Shown here in pieces: positions 30,934 through 40,409 of a stretch of DNA of 58,186 nucleotides (positions are counted from its first letter, which is position 1; every line of letters begins with the position of its first letter). A program made the translations under genes and the position numbers. The notes under the pieces were generated by a model. The model ran no database searches. It was not told the origin of the DNA and worked only from the letters and a program-made list of their open reading frames with translations. Origin of the DNA: Prochlorococcus sp. AH-736-L23 (GTDB lineage Bacteria > Cyanobacteriota > Cyanobacteriia > PCC-6307 > Cyanobiaceae); NCBI GenBank assembly GCA_028141225.1, contig JAOIPS010000006.1, positions 1 to 58,186 of the forward strand, written 5' to 3'.

Positions 30934-32235
30934 ATGAGAAAATGCAAAATTGGGATTGTAGGTTTTGGAACTGTAGGTTCAGGGATTTATAAAATATTAA
31001 CTTCTGAAGTTGATTCACATCCAATTCTAAAAGAAATAGAAATTGCAAAAATAGCAGTTAAAGATCTTAATAAAAAAAGGGATACTAAGCTAGATAATAA
31101 TTTATTAACTGATGATCCATTTAAATTAATTAATGACCCCTCTATAGATTTAATTGTTGAAGTAATGGGTGGGGTTGATTTGGCGAAAGATATTATTCTG
31201 CAATCATTAAAATTAGGTAAATCTGTTGTTACAGCAAACAAAGCAGTCATTGCAAGATATGGAGATGAAATATATAAAACTGCATCTAAAGAAGGAGTTT
31301 ATATATTGTCAGAGGCAGCAGTTTGCGGGGGGATTCCTATAATTGAACCTTTAAAAAGATCACTAAAAAGTAACAGCATAAAAAAAATGGTTGGGATAAT
31401 AAATGGCACAACAAATTTTATTCTTTCAAAGATGACAAATGAAAAAGCTGATTACAAGGAGACCTTAAAATTGGCCCAAAGCCTTGGGTATGCAGAATTT
31501 GATCCAACCGCAGATGTTGAGGGTCATGATGCAGCTGATAAGATTTCAATTCTTAGTGAACTTGCATTTGGAGGGAAAATCAAAAGAGAGGAGATTCACT
31601 CTGAGGGCATTAGTAAAATTAATCTAAAGGATATCGAATATGCTAATAAATTAGGGTTTGAAATAAAACTTTTAGCGCTCTCCGAAAGGGGACAAATTAA
31701 TGGTAATGATTCACTCGCTTTAAATATTTGGGTAGGACCTTCTTTGATTCCAAAATCTCATCCATTGTCAACAGTTAAGGGAGTTAATAATGCATTATTG
31801 ATTGAGGCTGATCCTCTTGGAGAAATAATGTTATACGGCCCAGGTGCAGGGAGTGGCCCAACTGCAGCATCAGTAGTATCAGATATATTAAATCTGCATG
31901 CTGCCTCAGTAAAAAATAATAATTCAATCGATCCATTATTATCTTTTGATTTCTGGAGAAACTGCCATATAATAAGTTCTTCACAAATAAATAAAAAAAA
32001 TTACCTTAGAATTATTTGTCTTGATAGTCCAGGTGTCATAGGAAAGATTGGAGATATTTTTGGAAAGAATAATGTATCAATCGAATCAATTGTTCAACTT
32101 GATGCTAGTGAGGACAAAGCTGAAATTGTCGTTATTACTCATGAGGTGAATAATGGAGATTTTGAGAGATCTAAAAATGAAATAAATTCGCTAAATGAAG
32201 TCAAAATTATTGCAAGTCAATTAAGTTGTATTTAA
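30934..32235 (+). CDS. hom: Homoserine dehydrogenase
   Basis: Reduces aspartate semialdehyde to homoserine for threonine and methionine. The 433-residue protein has the Rossmann GIVGFGTVGSGI at the start, VVTANKAVIARYG, LSEAAVCGGIPII, and the catalytic region ADVEGHDAADKI. A C-terminal ACT domain (about 350-430; ICLDSPGVIGKIGDIFGKNNVSI) points to amino-acid feedback control. Length is typical for the monofunctional enzyme. Confidence 0.96.
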   Translation: MRKCKIGIVGFGTVGSGIYKILTSEVDSHPILKEIEIAKIAVKDLNKKRDTKLDNNLLTDDPFKLINDPSIDLIVEVMGGVDLAKDIILQSLKLGKSVVTANKAVIARYGDEIYKTASKEGVYILSEAAVCGGIPIIEPLKRSLKSNSIKKMVGIINGTTNFILSKMTNEKADYKETLKLAQSLGYAEFDPTADVEGHDAADKISILSELAFGGKIKREEIHSEGISKINLKDIEYANKLGFEIKLLALSERGQINGNDSLALNIWVGPSLIPKSHPLSTVKGVNNALLIEADPLGEIMLYGPGAGSGPTAASVVSDILNLHAASVKNNNSIDPLLSFDFWRNCHIISSSQINKKNYLRIICLDSPGVIGKIGDIFGKNNVSIESIVQLDASEDKAEIVVITHEVNNGDFERSKNEINSLNEVKIIASQLSCI

Positions 32236-32305
32236 AAAAATAGTTTGCAAATTTCTATATAGCTTGGTAAACCGAAGAAAGTAAGTGTTTGGTTTTAGCA
32301 CCTTA

Positions 32306-32557
32306 ATGATTCATTCAAAACTATTAGATAATAATAATAGAAATAATAATTTAATTTTTTCTGAAAACCTTTATAAAGGTGCTTGTGTAAAAATTAAAAA
32401 TAGTAATAAGACTTTTCAAGTAATTGGTTTAAATAGGGGTAAAGAAATTTGTTGGGTGAGAGAGTGGCCTTTTGCTTGTAATTCTAAAAAAACATTTGCT
32501 TTAGAAATTAGTCAAATAACCTTACAAATTTTCTGCTCAAACAATTCTTCAGAATAA
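32306..32557 (+). CDS. Small SH3/KOW-like domain protein, unknown function
   Basis: About 83 residues from the ATG at 32306, which I prefer to a GTG 21 nt upstream (32285). The core from LYKGACVKIKNSNKTFQVIGL through CWVREWPFACNSKKTFAL looks like a small beta-barrel of the SH3 or KOW kind: a Gly-containing first strand with basic residues, then WVREW. The N-terminus is Asn-rich and probably disordered. It ends 17 nt before the ABC substrate-binding lipoprotein. Function is not known to me. Confidence 0.6.
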   Translation: MIHSKLLDNNNRNNNLIFSENLYKGACVKIKNSNKTFQVIGLNRGKEICWVREWPFACNSKKTFALEISQITLQIFCSNNSSE

Positions 32558-32574
32558 TTAAGAACTAGGGAAAT

Positions 32575-34146
32575 ATGAAAAAAAAAATTGTTTTATCAAT
32601 ATTTATAATTTTAATTTCTTTTTTACAGAATTCTTGCGGCTCAAAAAGAATATCTAAAAAAATAATAGTAGCAAGTTCTGGGAAAATTGAATCTTTAGAT
32701 CCAGCTAGAGCAAATACTCTTAAAGCAATTCAATTAATCAGTTCTCTTGGAGATACATTGTATGAATTAAATTTTAACGGAGAATTAGTACCTGAATTGG
32801 CTTTGGGGGAGCCAGTTATTTCAAAGGATAGACTTCAAATAACTATCAATTTAAGAAAGAATGTTTTTTTTCATGATGGAACTGCATTTAACTCAAATGC
32901 TGTGAAGTTTACCTTTGATAGATTCAAAAGAATTGGAACGATGAATTATATTTTAGGAAATAAGATTAAATCAATAGAAACGCCAAGTGAATATTCAGTC
33001 ATAATAAATTTGAATAAACCATCAAGTTCTTTAAATGGTTTACTCACATCAGTTAATTTAACTCCAATATCTCCTACATTTTACAAACAATATTCTGATA
33101 AGTTTCTAAATGAAAAATTTGTTGGTACTGGCAAGTATGTGCTTACCAGTTTTTCTAATGAAGTTCAATCAATTGAACCATATTTGAATTATTGGGGTGA
33201 AAAGCCCTTAAATAATGGCGTTAATTTTGTGGGATATTCAAATTCATCCTCTCTTTTTGGTGCTTTAAAAAGTAAACAAATTGACGTGCTTTTATCAAAT
33301 TCAATTGATGATAGTCAAAGAAAAAGCTTAAATGATTTAAGCAAAAATAAGCAGTTTAATGAAGGTAATAGCCCTTTCACTGAATTAAGTTTTATAAGCC
33401 TAAAAACTAGTTCTTATCCCTTCAGTAATCTTAATTTAAGACTGGCTTTGGCAAAAAGTCTTAATAGAAAATTGATTAGTGAGAAAGTAAGTTATGGATT
33501 AAGGAAGCCATCTAGATCAATTATTCCTCCGATATTAAAAAAAGATAATCAAGAACTGTGGCCTAAATATGATTATTTAGAAGCGAGAAGATTATTGCAA
33601 AAAGAAAATTATTGCAATGGAAATATTCTAAAAATACCCCTTACTTATAGATCGAATGTACCAGCTGACAAGCTTATTGCTCTGACATGGCAAGAAGAAA
33701 TTAAAAATTCTTTGAAAGATTGTATTGATATTGAACTCAATGGGGTTGAATCTACAACAGTTTATAAGAATCTAAGTTTAGGAATTTATACGGCAGTTCT
33801 TTTAGATTGGACTGGGGCTTATTCAGATCCAGAGGCTTATCTTACCCCTCTTTTAAGTTGTAATGAAATAGTTGATGGCATATGTAAAAAAGGAGAATCA
33901 GTTTACAGCGGTAGTTTTTGGGGATCTAATAAAGTAGAAAGTCTATTTCTTGAGAGTGAAAAAATAAGTGGAATTAAAAGATTAGAAAAACTTGTCGAAA
34001 TTGAAAAAATAGCAGCAAGTTCAATACCTTATATTCCAATTTGGATCTCCTCTCAAAAAGCATGGTCACAAAATAAAATATCAAAACCTATTTTTAATGG
34101 CGCAGGAATAATTTCATTGAGTGATCTTGAGTTAATTAATGAGTAG
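32575..34146 (+). CDS. Peptide/nickel-type ABC transporter substrate-binding lipoprotein
   Basis: A 523-residue SBP_bac_5 family protein (cluster C). The signal peptide ends in a lipobox with Cys21 (FLQNSCGS), so it is a lipid-anchored periplasmic binder. Family features are SGKIESLDPARANTLKAIQ, LRKNVFFHDGTAFNSNAVKFTFDRF and the SNLNLRLALAKSLNRKLIS region. Substrates of the family include oligopeptides, nickel and glutathione; the sequence does not tell which. Stop and permease start overlap by 8 nt. Confidence 0.9.
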   Translation: MKKKIVLSIFIILISFLQNSCGSKRISKKIIVASSGKIESLDPARANTLKAIQLISSLGDTLYELNFNGELVPELALGEPVISKDRLQITINLRKNVFFHDGTAFNSNAVKFTFDRFKRIGTMNYILGNKIKSIETPSEYSVIINLNKPSSSLNGLLTSVNLTPISPTFYKQYSDKFLNEKFVGTGKYVLTSFSNEVQSIEPYLNYWGEKPLNNGVNFVGYSNSSSLFGALKSKQIDVLLSNSIDDSQRKSLNDLSKNKQFNEGNSPFTELSFISLKTSSYPFSNLNLRLALAKSLNRKLISEKVSYGLRKPSRSIIPPILKKDNQELWPKYDYLEARRLLQKENYCNGNILKIPLTYRSNVPADKLIALTWQEEIKNSLKDCIDIELNGVESTTVYKNLSLGIYTAVLLDWTGAYSDPEAYLTPLLSCNEIVDGICKKGESVYSGSFWGSNKVESLFLESEKISGIKRLEKLVEIEKIAASSIPYIPIWISSQKAWSQNKISKPIFNGAGIISLSDLELINE

Positions 34147-35161
34147 AAATTTAAATAAACTACTAACTTATTCCTTATTAAAAATTTCATTTATACCGAT
34201 AATGTTATGGATAATTTCTTCATTAGTTTTTATTTTATTAAGAGTTGCTCCTGGCGATCCTGTAGATGCCATACTTGGATCTGGTGCAGACGAGGTTTCT
34301 AGGGAATTTCTAAGAAATAAATTGGGGCTAAATGAACCTTTAACAAATCAATATTTTTCATATATTAAAAATATATTGCACTTAGATTTTGGCCAATCTC
34401 TAAGTACCCAAGAGCCAGTCCTTAATATTATTATAAAGTCATTGCCTGCAAGTCTTGAGCTTGGATTCTTTTCAATATTAAGTGCCATACTAATAGGATT
34501 TCCATTGGGATTTATTGGCTTGAGAAATAGAGGGGAAAAGACTGATTATGTTGCAAGAATATTAGGAATTGCTACATATGCGATCCCTCCTTTTTGGGGT
34601 GCAATGTTAGCGCAATTATTATTTTCTGTATTTTTTAATATTTCCCCAATAGGAGGGAGATTTCCGATATTTCAGCAACAACCCCAAATTACAGGTTTTC
34701 TAGTTTTAGATAGTATTCTTTCAAATAATATTATTGCCTTGAAAGATAGTCTTTATCATCTTGCACTTCCTTCGATTACCCTTGGCTTCTTATTAAGTGG
34801 TATATTCAGCCGCTCATTAAGAGTAAATTTGGATAAGACATTAAAAAGTGATTATGTAAATGCTGCTATATGTAGAGGAATATCGAGGAAAAAAATATTT
34901 TTAAACCATGCATTGCCTAATGCTCTATTGCCAATTATCACTATTTCTGGCTTGACTATGGCCTCTTTAGCAGGAGGTGCTCTGTTATTCGAGGTGACTT
35001 TTTCATGGCCAGGTATAGCTTTAAGATTACATGAAGCTATTTCTCAAAGAGACTATACCTTGGTTCAAGGAATTGTAATTTTTACCTCTATGCTTATAGT
35101 CTCTCTAAATCTCTTCGTGGATATTTTAATAGCTTATTTAGATCCACGAATAGAGTACTAA
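34139..35161 (+). CDS. ABC transporter permease, DppB/OppB family
   Basis: A 340-residue inner-membrane permease with six hydrophobic segments, the family opening (FILLRVAPGDPVDAILG), LNEPLTNQYFSYIKNILHLDFGQSL, and a cytoplasmic EAA loop ICRGISRKKIFLNHALPNAL that contacts the ATPase. It overlaps the binding-protein gene by 8 nt. No DppC-type second permease or ATPase gene lies next to it, so those subunits must be encoded elsewhere or the permease works as a homodimer. It converges with the hydrolase gene, stops overlapping by 4 nt. Confidence 0.92.
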   Translation: MSRNLNKLLTYSLLKISFIPIMLWIISSLVFILLRVAPGDPVDAILGSGADEVSREFLRNKLGLNEPLTNQYFSYIKNILHLDFGQSLSTQEPVLNIIIKSLPASLELGFFSILSAILIGFPLGFIGLRNRGEKTDYVARILGIATYAIPPFWGAMLAQLLFSVFFNISPIGGRFPIFQQQPQITGFLVLDSILSNNIIALKDSLYHLALPSITLGFLLSGIFSRSLRVNLDKTLKSDYVNAAICRGISRKKIFLNHALPNALLPIITISGLTMASLAGGALLFEVTFSWPGIALRLHEAISQRDYTLVQGIVIFTSMLIVSLNLFVDILIAYLDPRIEY

Positions 35162-36708
35162 TTTTCTGAAATTTCTTTTATCGTTTCAAGATCTAAAAGA
35201 TGAAAATCAAGTCCCAAATCTCTTTGGTTTTTTACTACATTAGTGATCTTTTGGTCTTTGATATTTTTTAAAAACTCAACTATAAATTTAGTAGATAAAT
35301 CTTGTACTAATATTGGCTCTGAACCAATAAAAGATTTACTTATTTTGAAGAGGTCATTGTTTTTTTCATGGCTTTTATTAATTCTTATTGGAGAGAAATG
35401 ACTTGCTCCTTCAATAATTAGAAATCTATTTGATGGATTATCTAAAGCATAAAAAACTCTAAATTGTTCATTGATTAACGGTGTAATAAGGTCATAAGTA
35501 CCACCTATTAGAAGAGTTGGTGATTTAATGCCTGTACTATTTTCTTTTGGCCATACTAAACTTCCAAATGAATTAAAACCTACTATGGCACTGGCCTTAT
35601 TAGTGTTACTTTTCTTGGGGAATGGTATTTCGCTCAACTGACATTGAAGTAATTTTGATAAATTTGTTACCGCAAAGTCTTTTAATGCCGAATCACATTT
35701 TTCCTCAAGTTGATCAGTAGGTTTCTTTCCTTCGTATAAAAGTGCTATTAAAGCACCAAGTGAATGACCCATTAAAATATAAGAATTATTAGGTAAACCA
35801 AATTCTCCATTTTCATGAGCTTTCAACACAGCATCTAAATCTTTAATTCTATATAAGAAAAAGTCTGCACTTCCTGGGATCGTTTCCTTACCATCGAGTA
35901 CTTCTATGAATGATTCTAAATTACTCCCTCTATGATCTATGAATAATATTGGCCAACCTCTTCTAGCCAATTCGTTACCTATCCATTTGAAATTATTAAT
36001 TTCTCCTCCAAGTCCTGGCATAAATATTATCAATTCTTTATCAACATTTGTTTTGTTGCTTTTCCATATTTCTATATCAAAAGGTTTCACTCGGTGAAGA
36101 GCATAAATTTTTTTATAAATTTTAATTAGATCTTTAGAAGATTTTATTTCAGTATTTTTAAATGCATTTTGTTTAGTTCTTTCAAGTTTATTTAATTTGG
36201 ACAACAGTTCTTGTTGCATTGATAATTCATTTTTCCAAGATGAAATTATTAAAATTAGATTATCAATATCTAGTGAAATTTCTTCTGATGGTAATGCCTT
36301 TATGATGTCTAAAGTTGAAACTTCTTTTTTTTGATCTAATAAATTTTCTATAGTGTTATATATTTCTGTTCCATTATTGTCATTTGGAACTTTAATGCTT
36401 TTGCTTAATTCTGTAAGAATTTTACGCCCTATCCAACTTCTTAATATTTCTCTATTTAATCCCTCTTCTTTGAAAACTGGAAATTCTAAATATTTTGATA
36501 ATTCAAAAATTCTTATAAATCCATTTTTTTTTAACCAATCTATTAATTCTGTTGAATTATCTTTGTATTTTTCTAATTTTGATAATTGTTCTATAGTAAG
36601 GGGGATTTTCATTTCTTCAAACTTAATATTTATCTTTTCAGCAGCCTTTAAACCATTATTAAAAAATAAACCACAAAAACTAAAAAAAATTATAAAAATG
36701 TATTTCAC
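35158..36708 (-). CDS. Secreted alpha/beta hydrolase with N-terminal DUF1400-like region
   Basis: A 516-residue protein beginning with a signal peptide (MKYIFIIFFSFCGLFFNNGLKA). Residues about 25-170 resemble the helical DUF1400 module found before cyanobacterial lipase-like domains (KIPLTIEQLSKLEKY, then LDLIKALPSEEI-type helices). The hydrolase domain shows the oxyanion segment MPGLGGEINNFKWIG, the nucleophile elbow MGHSLGALIALLY and a late catalytic His in EGASHFSP. A lipid or chlorophyll ester substrate is possible but not shown. It diverges from the MFS gene with only 2 nt between start codons. Confidence 0.8.
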   Translation of the reverse strand: MKYIFIIFFSFCGLFFNNGLKAAEKINIKFEEMKIPLTIEQLSKLEKYKDNSTELIDWLKKNGFIRIFELSKYLEFPVFKEEGLNREILRSWIGRKILTELSKSIKVPNDNNGTEIYNTIENLLDQKKEVSTLDIIKALPSEEISLDIDNLILIISSWKNELSMQQELLSKLNKLERTKQNAFKNTEIKSSKDLIKIYKKIYALHRVKPFDIEIWKSNKTNVDKELIIFMPGLGGEINNFKWIGNELARRGWPILFIDHRGSNLESFIEVLDGKETIPGSADFFLYRIKDLDAVLKAHENGEFGLPNNSYILMGHSLGALIALLYEGKKPTDQLEEKCDSALKDFAVTNLSKLLQCQLSEIPFPKKSNTNKASAIVGFNSFGSLVWPKENSTGIKSPTLLIGGTYDLITPLINEQFRVFYALDNPSNRFLIIEGASHFSPIRINKSHEKNNDLFKISKSFIGSEPILVQDLSTKFIVEFLKNIKDQKITNVVKNQRDLGLDFHLLDLETIKEISEN

Positions 36709-36710
36709 TA

Positions 36711-37940
36711 GTGATTAGTCCAAATAGTTTACAAATTAGCAAAAATTGGTGGATTCAATTTCCTTATCATTTGAGGTTAATAACCAAGATAAGATTTTTC
36801 GCTGCATTTGGAGCAGGAGGTGTTATTTATTTAACATCACTTATTTTTAATAACCTAGGATTATCGGCGACAGATATTGGCCTGGGATTTACCATTTCAG
36901 CAATAATTGGAACCGTAACAAGACTCTTTACAGGTAATTATCTTAATAAAACGGGGAAAATACAATTTCCGATAATTACTTATTCAATACTAAGTATTGC
37001 CGCTAGCTTATGCCTCATTTTTTCAAGAGATACTTTTTTGTACATAATTGGACAATCACTTGTTGGGGCTGCTGCAGGTATATATTGGCCTGCTGCCGAG
37101 TTTGGGGTGCCCTATTTTTGTCATCCTATCGAAACTCGTAAAGCTTATGCCCTTGTTAGAAGTTCGGAAGCTTTAGGAATATTTCTAGGGGTATTCTTAG
37201 GGGGGTATATGACGAATTTTTTGTATTTTAAATCAATATTTATAAATGATATATTTTGCATGTTAGTTATCACGTATTTAATATCTAGAAATAGTTCTTC
37301 TATAAAAAGAAACTTAGAAAATTTTCAAAAAAAATTAGCAGATCCAATTAATCAGGGACAATTAAAATGGAATAAAAATTCAACAATAATAATTTTATCT
37401 ATTTTATTAATTACTACCTCTTTAGCCTTGATACAAGTAACTTTGCCTCTGGATCTTGTTAAAGGTGGTTTTTATCGTAATGCATTAAGTAAAGAAATTA
37501 TTAGTCTTATAATTTCTATTCAGTTAATTTTATTGTTGTTTTTACAATGGCCTGTCGGTTCTTGGATATCTAAGAAAGAAAGATTATTTGGCTTGAAATT
37601 TAGTTTAATAAATTTCTCTTTCGCTTCATTTTTATTATTTATTTCTAGTTATTTAAATATCCCAGCGTTTTATTTAATTTCTTTGGCATTGATATTAGTA
37701 AGTTTAGGGACTGCTTCATTTCTTCCAACATCAACAGATGTCGTTTTCAGAATAGCTCCTTCAAATAAAAAAGGTTTTGCACTTGCTCTATTATCACAAT
37801 GTTTCGCTATGGGTTATTTTTTTGGGCCATTTATTTCAGGACGCATATTAGATCTATTTGGTTATGCTTCAATAATCTGGCTTTCAGTTTCTTGTTGTTG
37901 CTTTATTGCATTTACAATTCTATACAAGAGATTATTTTAA
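36711..37940 (+). CDS. Major facilitator superfamily transporter
   Basis: A 409-residue integral membrane protein with about 12 hydrophobic segments split by a central cytoplasmic loop (RNSSSIKRNLENFQKKLADP). Signature fragments are the GLGFTISAIIGTVTRLFTGNYLNKTGK loop 2-3 region and VGAAAGIYWPAAEFGVP, plus a C-terminal GPFISGRILDLFG. The pattern suits a drug/sugar-type exporter (MFS_1); the substrate is unknown. Start is GTG 36711, 2 nt from the divergent hydrolase start. Confidence 0.88.
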   Translation: MISPNSLQISKNWWIQFPYHLRLITKIRFFAAFGAGGVIYLTSLIFNNLGLSATDIGLGFTISAIIGTVTRLFTGNYLNKTGKIQFPIITYSILSIAASLCLIFSRDTFLYIIGQSLVGAAAGIYWPAAEFGVPYFCHPIETRKAYALVRSSEALGIFLGVFLGGYMTNFLYFKSIFINDIFCMLVITYLISRNSSSIKRNLENFQKKLADPINQGQLKWNKNSTIIILSILLITTSLALIQVTLPLDLVKGGFYRNALSKEIISLIISIQLILLLFLQWPVGSWISKKERLFGLKFSLINFSFASFLLFISSYLNIPAFYLISLALILVSLGTASFLPTSTDVVFRIAPSNKKGFALALLSQCFAMGYFFGPFISGRILDLFGYASIIWLSVSCCCFIAFTILYKRLF

Positions 37941-38308
37941 TTAATCTTTTCTAATTCAATAATTCTTCTCTCTCTTAGAAATAAGAAAAAAGGTGCAGAG
38001 AATGCGAAGGCTATAAGAAAAGTTCCAATGTATACAACCCACATATTCTTCATGTTTAGTTTTTTGGATTCATTAACTATCCATATAAAAATAGCGCTTG
38101 CACCTATTAATAAGTCTCTAGAAATTGACTGAGCTGCAGGGTTTGCATTCGCTAAAGAAATGAAGTTATTTATATCAAAGCTGTTTCCATATTCCCTAGC
38201 AAATTCGAAATTTGCCAACATTGGCAGAACAGCTCCCAAAATTGATAGAAAAAGGTAAAGAAAAGATAGTATCTGTTTATTATCTTTTAAAATGTTAAAT
38301 GTATTCAC
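37937..38308 (-). CDS. DUF2834 small membrane protein
   Basis: A 123-residue protein with three membrane segments: LYLFLSILGAVLPML, a second around DLLIGASAIFIWIV and a third MWVVYIGTFLIAFAFSAPFFLFL. The pattern (FxxxYGNSFDINNFISLANANPAAQSISRDLLIGA) is the DUF2834 type, a family of unknown function in cyanobacteria and other bacteria. The stop overlaps the MFS stop by 4 nt. Its start region abuts the PfkB kinase start. Confidence 0.8.
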   Translation of the reverse strand: MNTFNILKDNKQILSFLYLFLSILGAVLPMLANFEFAREYGNSFDINNFISLANANPAAQSISRDLLIGASAIFIWIVNESKKLNMKNMWVVYIGTFLIAFAFSAPFFLFLRERRIIELEKIN

Positions 38309-38349
38309 TTGTCAAAGATATTTCTTTTAATAATAGTATTTATAAGCTT

Positions 38350-39219
38350 ATGGTTGTTGAAAATAATAATAAAGTTGAAGACTATAAATTTAAAAAAGGA
38401 AATTTAAATCTTGCCGTTATTGGTCATGTTGAGTGGATAAATTTTTTAAAGGTTGATCAATTACCAAAACCAGGAGTTATTTCTCATTCTGAGAAGTCCC
38501 TTGAGTATCCAGCTGGCGGTGGATCTATTATCGCGAAAATACTTTCTGATTTAACTTTAAACCAAATTCATTTTTTTACGTCATTAGGTAATGATGATTA
38601 TGGAGAAAAGTGTTTTAAGATTCTTTCAAATATGGGAATTAAGTTGCATGTAGCTTGGCGTGATAAACCAACTAGAAGAGGATTTAGTTTAATTGACTCT
38701 CAAGGTGAAAGAGCAATAACAGTTATTGGAGAAAGGTTAGCTCCAACTCATAAAGACAATTTAGAATGGAACATTTTAAAAAAAATGGACGGAATTTTTA
38801 TTACTGCATCTGATTCAGAGATTTTTAAAATCGCTAGATCAGCTTCAATACTGTGTACAACACCAAGGGTAGGATTAAATACAATTAATAATTCAAATGT
38901 TCTTTTAGATGGATTAATAGGCAGTAATCTTGATCCCGGAGAAGTTTTTTCTTTTTCTGAATTATCATTAAAACCGAAATATACTGTTAAAACAGAAGGA
39001 GAGAAGGGAGGCATAATATTCCCAGGAGGAAGATATAAGGCTCTTAAAAACAAAAAATTAAAGGTTGATTCTTATGGATGTGGTGATTCTTTTGCCGCGG
39101 GCATTCTTTATGGAATGGCATCTAAATGGGATATAGATAAAAGTTTAAATCTTGCTAAAGTAATGGGAAGAGACGCTAGTGAGTTTTTCGGACCATATGC
39201 AAATAATGATGAAAAATAA
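38350..39219 (+). CDS. PfkB-family carbohydrate kinase
   Basis: A ribokinase-type sugar kinase. I start it at the ATG at 38350. The frame is open from 38299, but that earlier start would overlap the divergent DUF2834 start by 10 nt, and its extra 17 residues look non-conserved. The protein shows LNLAVIGHVEWINFL, the PfkB-1-like PAGGGSIIAKILSDL, TRRGFSLIDSQGERAITV, and PfkB-2 VDSYGCGDSFAAGILYG with the catalytic Asp. The substrate sugar is not evident; ribokinase, fructokinase and adenosine kinase-like roles are all possible. Confidence 0.88.
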   Translation: MVVENNNKVEDYKFKKGNLNLAVIGHVEWINFLKVDQLPKPGVISHSEKSLEYPAGGGSIIAKILSDLTLNQIHFFTSLGNDDYGEKCFKILSNMGIKLHVAWRDKPTRRGFSLIDSQGERAITVIGERLAPTHKDNLEWNILKKMDGIFITASDSEIFKIARSASILCTTPRVGLNTINNSNVLLDGLIGSNLDPGEVFSFSELSLKPKYTVKTEGEKGGIIFPGGRYKALKNKKLKVDSYGCGDSFAAGILYGMASKWDIDKSLNLAKVMGRDASEFFGPYANNDEK

Positions 39220-39235
39220 TTGAATTAACACTTAC

Positions 39236-39427
39236 ATGAGCAATCTAGATAATAAAAATAAAAATATTCTTGTGGAAAACATTATTGTTTTCTTTTTATT
39301 TACTGTTTTTTTGGTTTTTAAATCTTTGAAAACTTTATCTAGAATTTTTACTTATGGAATCTTAAGAAAAGAAATATTAACTACTAAAAGTAACTTAGGC
39401 GTAGATATTAAAATAAAAATTAAATAG
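39236..39427 (+). CDS. Small membrane protein, unknown
   Basis: A 63-residue protein with one strong hydrophobic helix (NIIVFFLFTVFLVFKSL) and a basic C-terminal tail. It follows the PfkB gene after 16 nt and precedes another small membrane protein after 3 nt, so the three are probably one transcript. I recognise no family. Confidence 0.55.
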   Translation: MSNLDNKNKNILVENIIVFFLFTVFLVFKSLKTLSRIFTYGILRKEILTTKSNLGVDIKIKIK

Positions 39428-39430
39428 TTA

Positions 39431-39784
39431 ATGAATATATTTTTATTTTTTCTAATTTTAGGAGTTATTTTTTTGGTCTACAAAAAAATTAAATATAAAA
39501 AATCAAAGAACTTGAAATTAAACAAATTTAAAATTAAACTTCAAAGCACGCAAACAAATATTGAAAGAATTTTTTTAAGAGAGGAAGAAAAAACCTTTTC
39601 AAACCCTAATATAAATATCTATATTGGGAGTTATGATAACGAAGAAAATATTAATAGGAAATCTAATATTCACAGAGCAAGGCTTTCAAAATTTAAGAAA
39701 TCCAAATTAAATGGTGAAATGATATTTCAAGATGATGAACAAAGGATTTATAAATTCAATAATGGTAAGAAAGTTTATTTATAA
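39431..39784 (+). CDS. Membrane-anchored basic protein, unknown
   Basis: A 117-residue protein with an N-terminal membrane helix (MNIFLFFLILGVIFLVYKK), then a Lys-rich soluble part containing NIYIGSYDNEENINR and a C-terminal GEMIFQDDEQRIYKFNNGKKVYL that looks like beta strands. It starts 3 nt after the previous small gene. No family recognised. Confidence 0.55.
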   Translation: MNIFLFFLILGVIFLVYKKIKYKKSKNLKLNKFKIKLQSTQTNIERIFLREEEKTFSNPNINIYIGSYDNEENINRKSNIHRARLSKFKKSKLNGEMIFQDDEQRIYKFNNGKKVYL

Positions 39785-39807
39785 AAAGTTTACTTATAGT
39801 TTTTGTT

Positions 39808-40326
39808 CTAACTACACTCAAGACTTTCTCTGGTTGAAACGCCTGTTTTTGGATTGATCCCATCAGCAATTTCACAAAGATTTCTTTGATCTTCGCTGTC
39901 AAGAATAGCGTAAGAAAAATCTGCTCCTTCTATTTGAGCTCCTGCAAAACTGCTACCTGATGCGATCATATTTATTAAAACAGCATTTCTAAGATCTGTT
40001 TTTTGGAAATTAACTCGATCAGAAAGAGTATCGGTCAGGTCGATTCCATTTAAATTAGAACCTTTTAAATCAGATAGGGTTAAGGTTGTCCCATGTAAGT
40101 CAACGTCACTAAAATCTGCATCTCTTGCCACTGCTCCAGCTATAGATGACAAATGAAGATCCTCTCCATGAAAATCAAATCCTGTAATATTAGATCTTAC
40201 ATAACTTGGAACTTCATCTCCCTCGCCCTTAACAGCTACATTTGCCCCTGCAAAAACTGGAGAGGATAAAACTAAGAAAGAAAAAGTTATGCATAAAAGA
40301 TATTTTAAAAATCTGAAAAATTTCAT
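39808..40326 (-). CDS. Secreted pentapeptide-repeat protein
   Basis: A 172-residue protein with a signal peptide (about residues 1-27, ending VFAGA). A run of pentapeptide repeats of the A(D/N)LXX type follows, from about 65 to 140: DADFSDVDLHGTTLTLSDL, then LKGSNLNGIDLTDTL, FQKTDLRNAVLI and AQIEGADFSYAIL. These build a right-handed quadrilateral beta-helix. The C-terminal Cys residues (RNLCEIADG, SLECS) may form a disulfide. Cyanobacterial thylakoid-lumen pentapeptide proteins look like this; the role is unknown. Confidence 0.85.
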   Translation of the reverse strand: MKFFRFLKYLLCITFSFLVLSSPVFAGANVAVKGEGDEVPSYVRSNITGFDFHGEDLHLSSIAGAVARDADFSDVDLHGTTLTLSDLKGSNLNGIDLTDTLSDRVNFQKTDLRNAVLINMIASGSSFAGAQIEGADFSYAILDSEDQRNLCEIADGINPKTGVSTRESLECS

Positions 40327-40409
40327 ACTATAGAATTCGAATATTATTATTTTATAACAATTAGATAATTTTTAAAATCGATGAATAAATTTAAAATCCC
40401 TTTTTAAGA

